From Actinomycetota bacterium (GTDB taxonomy: Bacteria > Actinomycetota > Actinomycetes > Mycobacteriales > HKI-0501): 64,000 nt of DNA. Positions 61,875 through 64,000 of the stretch are shown piece by piece (position 1 is the first letter of the stretch; each line of letters opens with the position of its first letter). The DNA lies in contig JAVEDU010000055.1 of the NCBI GenBank assembly GCA_030840805.1, forward strand, positions 62,001 to 126,000. Direction: 5' to 3'. The notes below the pieces were generated by a model, which was not told where the DNA came from, searched no databases, and saw only the letters and a list, made by a program, of their open reading frames with translations. The position numbers and the translations under genes were made by a program.

Positions 61875-62624
61875 TCAGAAGAGCTCTGACCAGTCCCGCT
61901 TCTCCAGCTGCGCCGGGGTCCCCGTGAAGACGAGGCCACCCAGCTTCAGGACATACGCCCGGTCGGCGACGCCCAGCACCCGCTTGATGTCCTGCTCGAC
62001 GACCAGGACGCTGGTGCCGAGCTCCCGGTTCACCTTCCGCACCGCGGCGAGCACCTCGTCGACCAGCACGGGGGCGAGCCCCGTGGACGGCTCGTCGAGG
62101 AGCATCAGGCGCGGCTGGGTCATCAGCGCCATCGAGATGGCGAGCATCTGGCGCTGTCCCCCGGACAGCGACCCGGCGCGGTCCTTCGGGCGCTGCTTGA
62201 GGATGCCGAACAGGTCGAAGGCGAATGCCTTCGAGTCGGCCAGCGTGGCCGCCGAGGCGCCCCGCTTGCCGCCGGTGGCGGCCGCGAGGGTCAGGTTCTC
62301 CTCGATGGTCAGCGACGGGAACACGCCGTGGCCCTGCGGCACGAGGCTCATGCCCGCGACCGCGGTCGCGGACGGCGGACGGCCGGTGAAGTCGGCGCCG
62401 TCCAGCAGCACGCGGCCGGCGGTGGGCTTCACCTGACCGACGATCGACCGCAGGAGCGTGGTCTTGCCCGCGCCGTTGTGGCCCAGCAGGGCCACCAGCT
62501 CGGACTCCCCGACCGTCAGTCCGACGCCCCGCAGGACGGTGTTCTTGCCGTAGCCGGCGACCACGTCCGCGACGTCCAGAACGTGCGGCTGGGCCGCGGC
62601 ATGCGGCGCGTCATGGGTACGCAC
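61875..62624 (-). CDS. livF: Liv-type ABC transporter ATPase LivF
   Basis: 249 residues. Walker A GHNGAGKTT, SLVPQGHGVFPSLTIEENL, signature LSGGQRQMLAISMAL, Walker B LMLLDEPSTGLAP, and VVEQDIKRVLGVADRAYVL. First gene of the long operon. GTG at 62624 follows AGGAG; an in-frame GTG at 62651 is possible. The transporter so contains LivF, a binding protein, LivH and the LivM-LivG fusion. Confidence 0.94.
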   Translation of the reverse strand: MRTHDAPHAAAQPHVLDVADVVAGYGKNTVLRGVGLTVGESELVALLGHNGAGKTTLLRSIVGQVKPTAGRVLLDGADFTGRPPSATAVAGMSLVPQGHGVFPSLTIEENLTLAAATGGKRGASAATLADSKAFAFDLFGILKQRPKDRAGSLSGGQRQMLAISMALMTQPRLMLLDEPSTGLAPVLVDEVLAAVRKVNRELGTSVLVVEQDIKRVLGVADRAYVLKLGGLVFTGTPAQLEKRDWSELF

Positions 62625-62694
62625 CTGCGCTCCTGTCGTACTGGATGTCACCTGGCTGCCCCTCGGTCGGAGACCTGTAACGTGCGTCACATTG

Positions 62695-62712
62695 ATACTG
62701 ACCGGACGGTAT
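62695..62712. promoter_or_regulatory. TetR-like operator
   Basis: ATACTGACCGGACGGTAT, an imperfect 18-bp palindrome (7 of 9 half-site pairs match) with the inner ACCG-GA-CGGT. It overlaps the predicted -10 box of the livF promoter and is the best candidate site for the tandem TetR encoded in this operon, which would make it autoregulated. Confidence 0.5.
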
Positions 62713-62734
62713 ACACATGCGTCGGCGTGGTCAA
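62706..62734 (-). promoter_or_regulatory. promoter of the Liv/acyl-CoA operon
   Basis: On the minus strand TTGACC (62734-62729) is followed after 17 bp by TACCGT (62711-62706), a plausible housekeeping promoter about 80 bp before the livF start. The region is AT-richer than its surroundings and carries the palindromic operator on its -10 side. Confidence 0.5.
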
Positions 62735-62814
62735 GGACTTCGGCGATGAATCCGCAGGGTGGCCGGGAAGTCGACGCCCCCCAGGCCGTGTTGGTCATGG
62801 GCTTTTGGCACGAA

Positions 62815-62836
62815 ACGCCGGCGTTTCCGGCGAAAG
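62815..62836 (-). terminator. terminator of the acetyl-CoA hydrolase-like gene
   Basis: On the minus strand CGCCGG-AAACG-CCGGCG is followed by TTT, 32 bp past the stop codon at 62864. A compact hairpin with short T-tract, consistent with an intrinsic terminator. Confidence 0.55.
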
Positions 62837-62863
62837 CGCCGTGCTCGTTCGGAGGAGGGGCGG

Positions 62864-64000
62864 TCAGCCCCAGAGGTCGAGGAGCGCGGCGGTGCGCTCG
62901 GCGTCGGTACATCCGCGCAGGTCCGCCGACCCGTGTTCGGTGACGACCACATCGACGTCCGAGCGGGCGGTGGAGGTCGGCGCGGAGAGCCGCTCGACGA
63001 GCGTGCGACGTCCGCCGCGCACCGTCGGCAGGGCCACCACGCTCACCCCGAGGGGAGACCGGGCGGCGGCGACGGCGTAGTCCGGATGCCCGCCGATCCC
63101 GGCCACGATGTCCCCGCCGAAGCCCTCGACGTTGACCTGACCGGTGAGGTCCAGCTCCAGCGCGGTGTTCACCGCCACCAACCGCTGGGAGGACAGCCGG
63201 GTCAGGTCGTGGGTGCGCTCCAGCCGCGCGGTGATGGCCCGCCCGTCGGCCCAGCGGTACACCTCCGCGGTACCGGCGAGGTAGGTCGCGAGCGGGATTC
63301 CGGACAGCAGCCCGCGCCGGTCCAGGTCGAGGACCGCGTCCCCGACGATCCCGGAGTCGATCCGGACCGGGACGTCGATCGCCCGCAGCGCCGCGTCGCC
63401 GATCGTGCCGGGGCCGAACTGGATCGCCGAGCCCGGCCGGACCAGCGCGGCGACATGCCGGCCGACCGCGTCGGACACCTCGTCGACCCGGGGCCGCGGG
63501 AGCTCCAGCGGTGGCCGGTCGACCTCGCTCACGACCGTGACGCGATCGGACGGCAGCGCGGGCTCGCGGGAGGCCGCGGGCAGCGCGTGGTTCACCTCGG
63601 CGAGCACGTGGGCACCGGCGTCGACCGCCGCCCGCATCCACGCCACCTCGCTGCCGAAGCCCAGCCCGTCCGGCACCGGCCGCAGCCCGGCGAGGAGCAC
63701 GTCCGGGCGCCATCCGCTCGCGAACAGCGCCGGCACCGTGCTCAGCCGCACCGGCAGGTACCGCACGCCGCCGCCGAACGCGCGCCGCAGCGCGTACCCG
63801 CCGAGCAGCGTCCGCACGTCCGGGAAGGCGACCGGGTCCTCCGGCACCGGCAGCGTGAACGACCAGCCGAACAGCAGCCGCACCCCGCCGACCTGCCGGG
63901 CGGCGTGCGCGAGCGGGCGGCCCAGCCCGATCGGCATGCCGGCCCCGTCCGCGATCGCGACCCGGCAGCCCGGGGTCAGGAACTCCGCGATCCGGGCCGC
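62864..64000 (-). CDS. acetyl-CoA hydrolase/CoA-transferase family protein (5' end outside window)
   Basis: The minus frame is open from the right edge to TGA at 62864, giving 378 residues of the C-terminal part; an internal ATG at 63937 is not the start, because protein-like sequence (RIAEFLTPGCRVAIADG) precedes it. IQFGPGTIGDAALRAI, VNTALELDLTGQVNVEGFGGDIVAGIGGHPDYAVAAARSPLGVSVVALP and ADLRGCTDAERTAALLDLWG match the class I CoA-transferase/acetyl-CoA hydrolase family. The segment VRIDSGIVGDAVLDL has Gly where related CoA-transferases have their catalytic Glu. Function may be CoA transfer or hydrolysis, or another activity. Confidence 0.9.
   Translation of the reverse strand, partial: AARIAEFLTPGCRVAIADGAGMPIGLGRPLAHAARQVGGVRLLFGWSFTLPVPEDPVAFPDVRTLLGGYALRRAFGGGVRYLPVRLSTVPALFASGWRPDVLLAGLRPVPDGLGFGSEVAWMRAAVDAGAHVLAEVNHALPAASREPALPSDRVTVVSEVDRPPLELPRPRVDEVSDAVGRHVAALVRPGSAIQFGPGTIGDAALRAIDVPVRIDSGIVGDAVLDLDRRGLLSGIPLATYLAGTAEVYRWADGRAITARLERTHDLTRLSSQRLVAVNTALELDLTGQVNVEGFGGDIVAGIGGHPDYAVAAARSPLGVSVVALPTVRGGRRTLVERLSAPTSTARSDVDVVVTEHGSADLRGCTDAERTAALLDLWG

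Overview
The window is about 64 kb of very GC-rich DNA with dense genes, many GTG starts, 4-bp GTGA/ATGA overlaps between operon genes, and protein families typical of high-GC actinomycetes (a protein resembling the Streptomyces SCO5389 family, RNase J, an XRE regulator with helical repeats, TetR and LLM flavin enzymes). A Pseudonocardia-like actinomycete is a reasonable guess; the genus cannot be fixed from sequence alone. I saw no phage, IS element, CRISPR array or rRNA.

Layout. 1-11 kb: a 14-helix drug-exporter-type MFS protein with extracellular-type beta domains (cut by the left edge), pyruvate carboxylase, a YceI protein carrying the same kind of beta domain, a fused indolepyruvate ferredoxin oxidoreductase, and an SCO5389-like protein. 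11-26 kb: a formate and selenium region. The formate dehydrogenase catalytic subunit is read through an in-frame TGA (Sec190) followed by a SECIS-like hairpin; its Fe-S and NrfD-type subunits and an OFA-family transporter follow. selD, a tRNA-Sec gene, selA and selB supply the selenocysteine machinery, and a complete OpuC-type ABC importer lies among them. 26-31 kb: small conserved unknowns, a lipoprotein, a secreted M14 carboxypeptidase and an NmrA-like protein. 31-36 kb: an APC permease that appears to start at CTG coupled to a 21-codon leader, formamidase FmdA with FmdB (another formate source), a quinone oxidoreductase and a DapA-family aldolase. 36-44 kb: a Tat-exported two-subunit molybdenum hydroxylase, a second APC permease, RNase J, a DEAD-box helicase and a PPOX protein.

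44.6-49 kb is the least explained part. After a frameshifted NTF2-like gene and two gene remnants comes a cassette of unknown genes: a sigma-70-like protein, a translationally coupled upstream protein that looks like its divergent paralogue, a two-helix membrane protein, a 147-residue protein, and two direct copies of a 126-128 residue protein at the two ends. The copies are about 98% identical over roughly 330 bp although their 5' ends differ. Both copies, and more weakly the membrane gene, have a (T/G)TGCCA-N18-TAC motif upstream. I regard this as the best candidate for an undescribed regulatory system.

49-64 kb: a secreted alpha/beta hydrolase, an XRE regulator, then a long leftward operon encoding a Liv-type ABC importer (with a LivM-LivG fusion), an SDR, an LLM flavin enzyme, an acyl-CoA synthetase, a thioesterase, a tandem TetR-TetR regulator and an enoyl-CoA hydratase. 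Together these could import a carboxylate, activate it to a CoA ester and oxidise it. A TetR-like operator overlaps the predicted operon promoter. The right edge cuts an acetyl-CoA hydrolase/transferase family gene.
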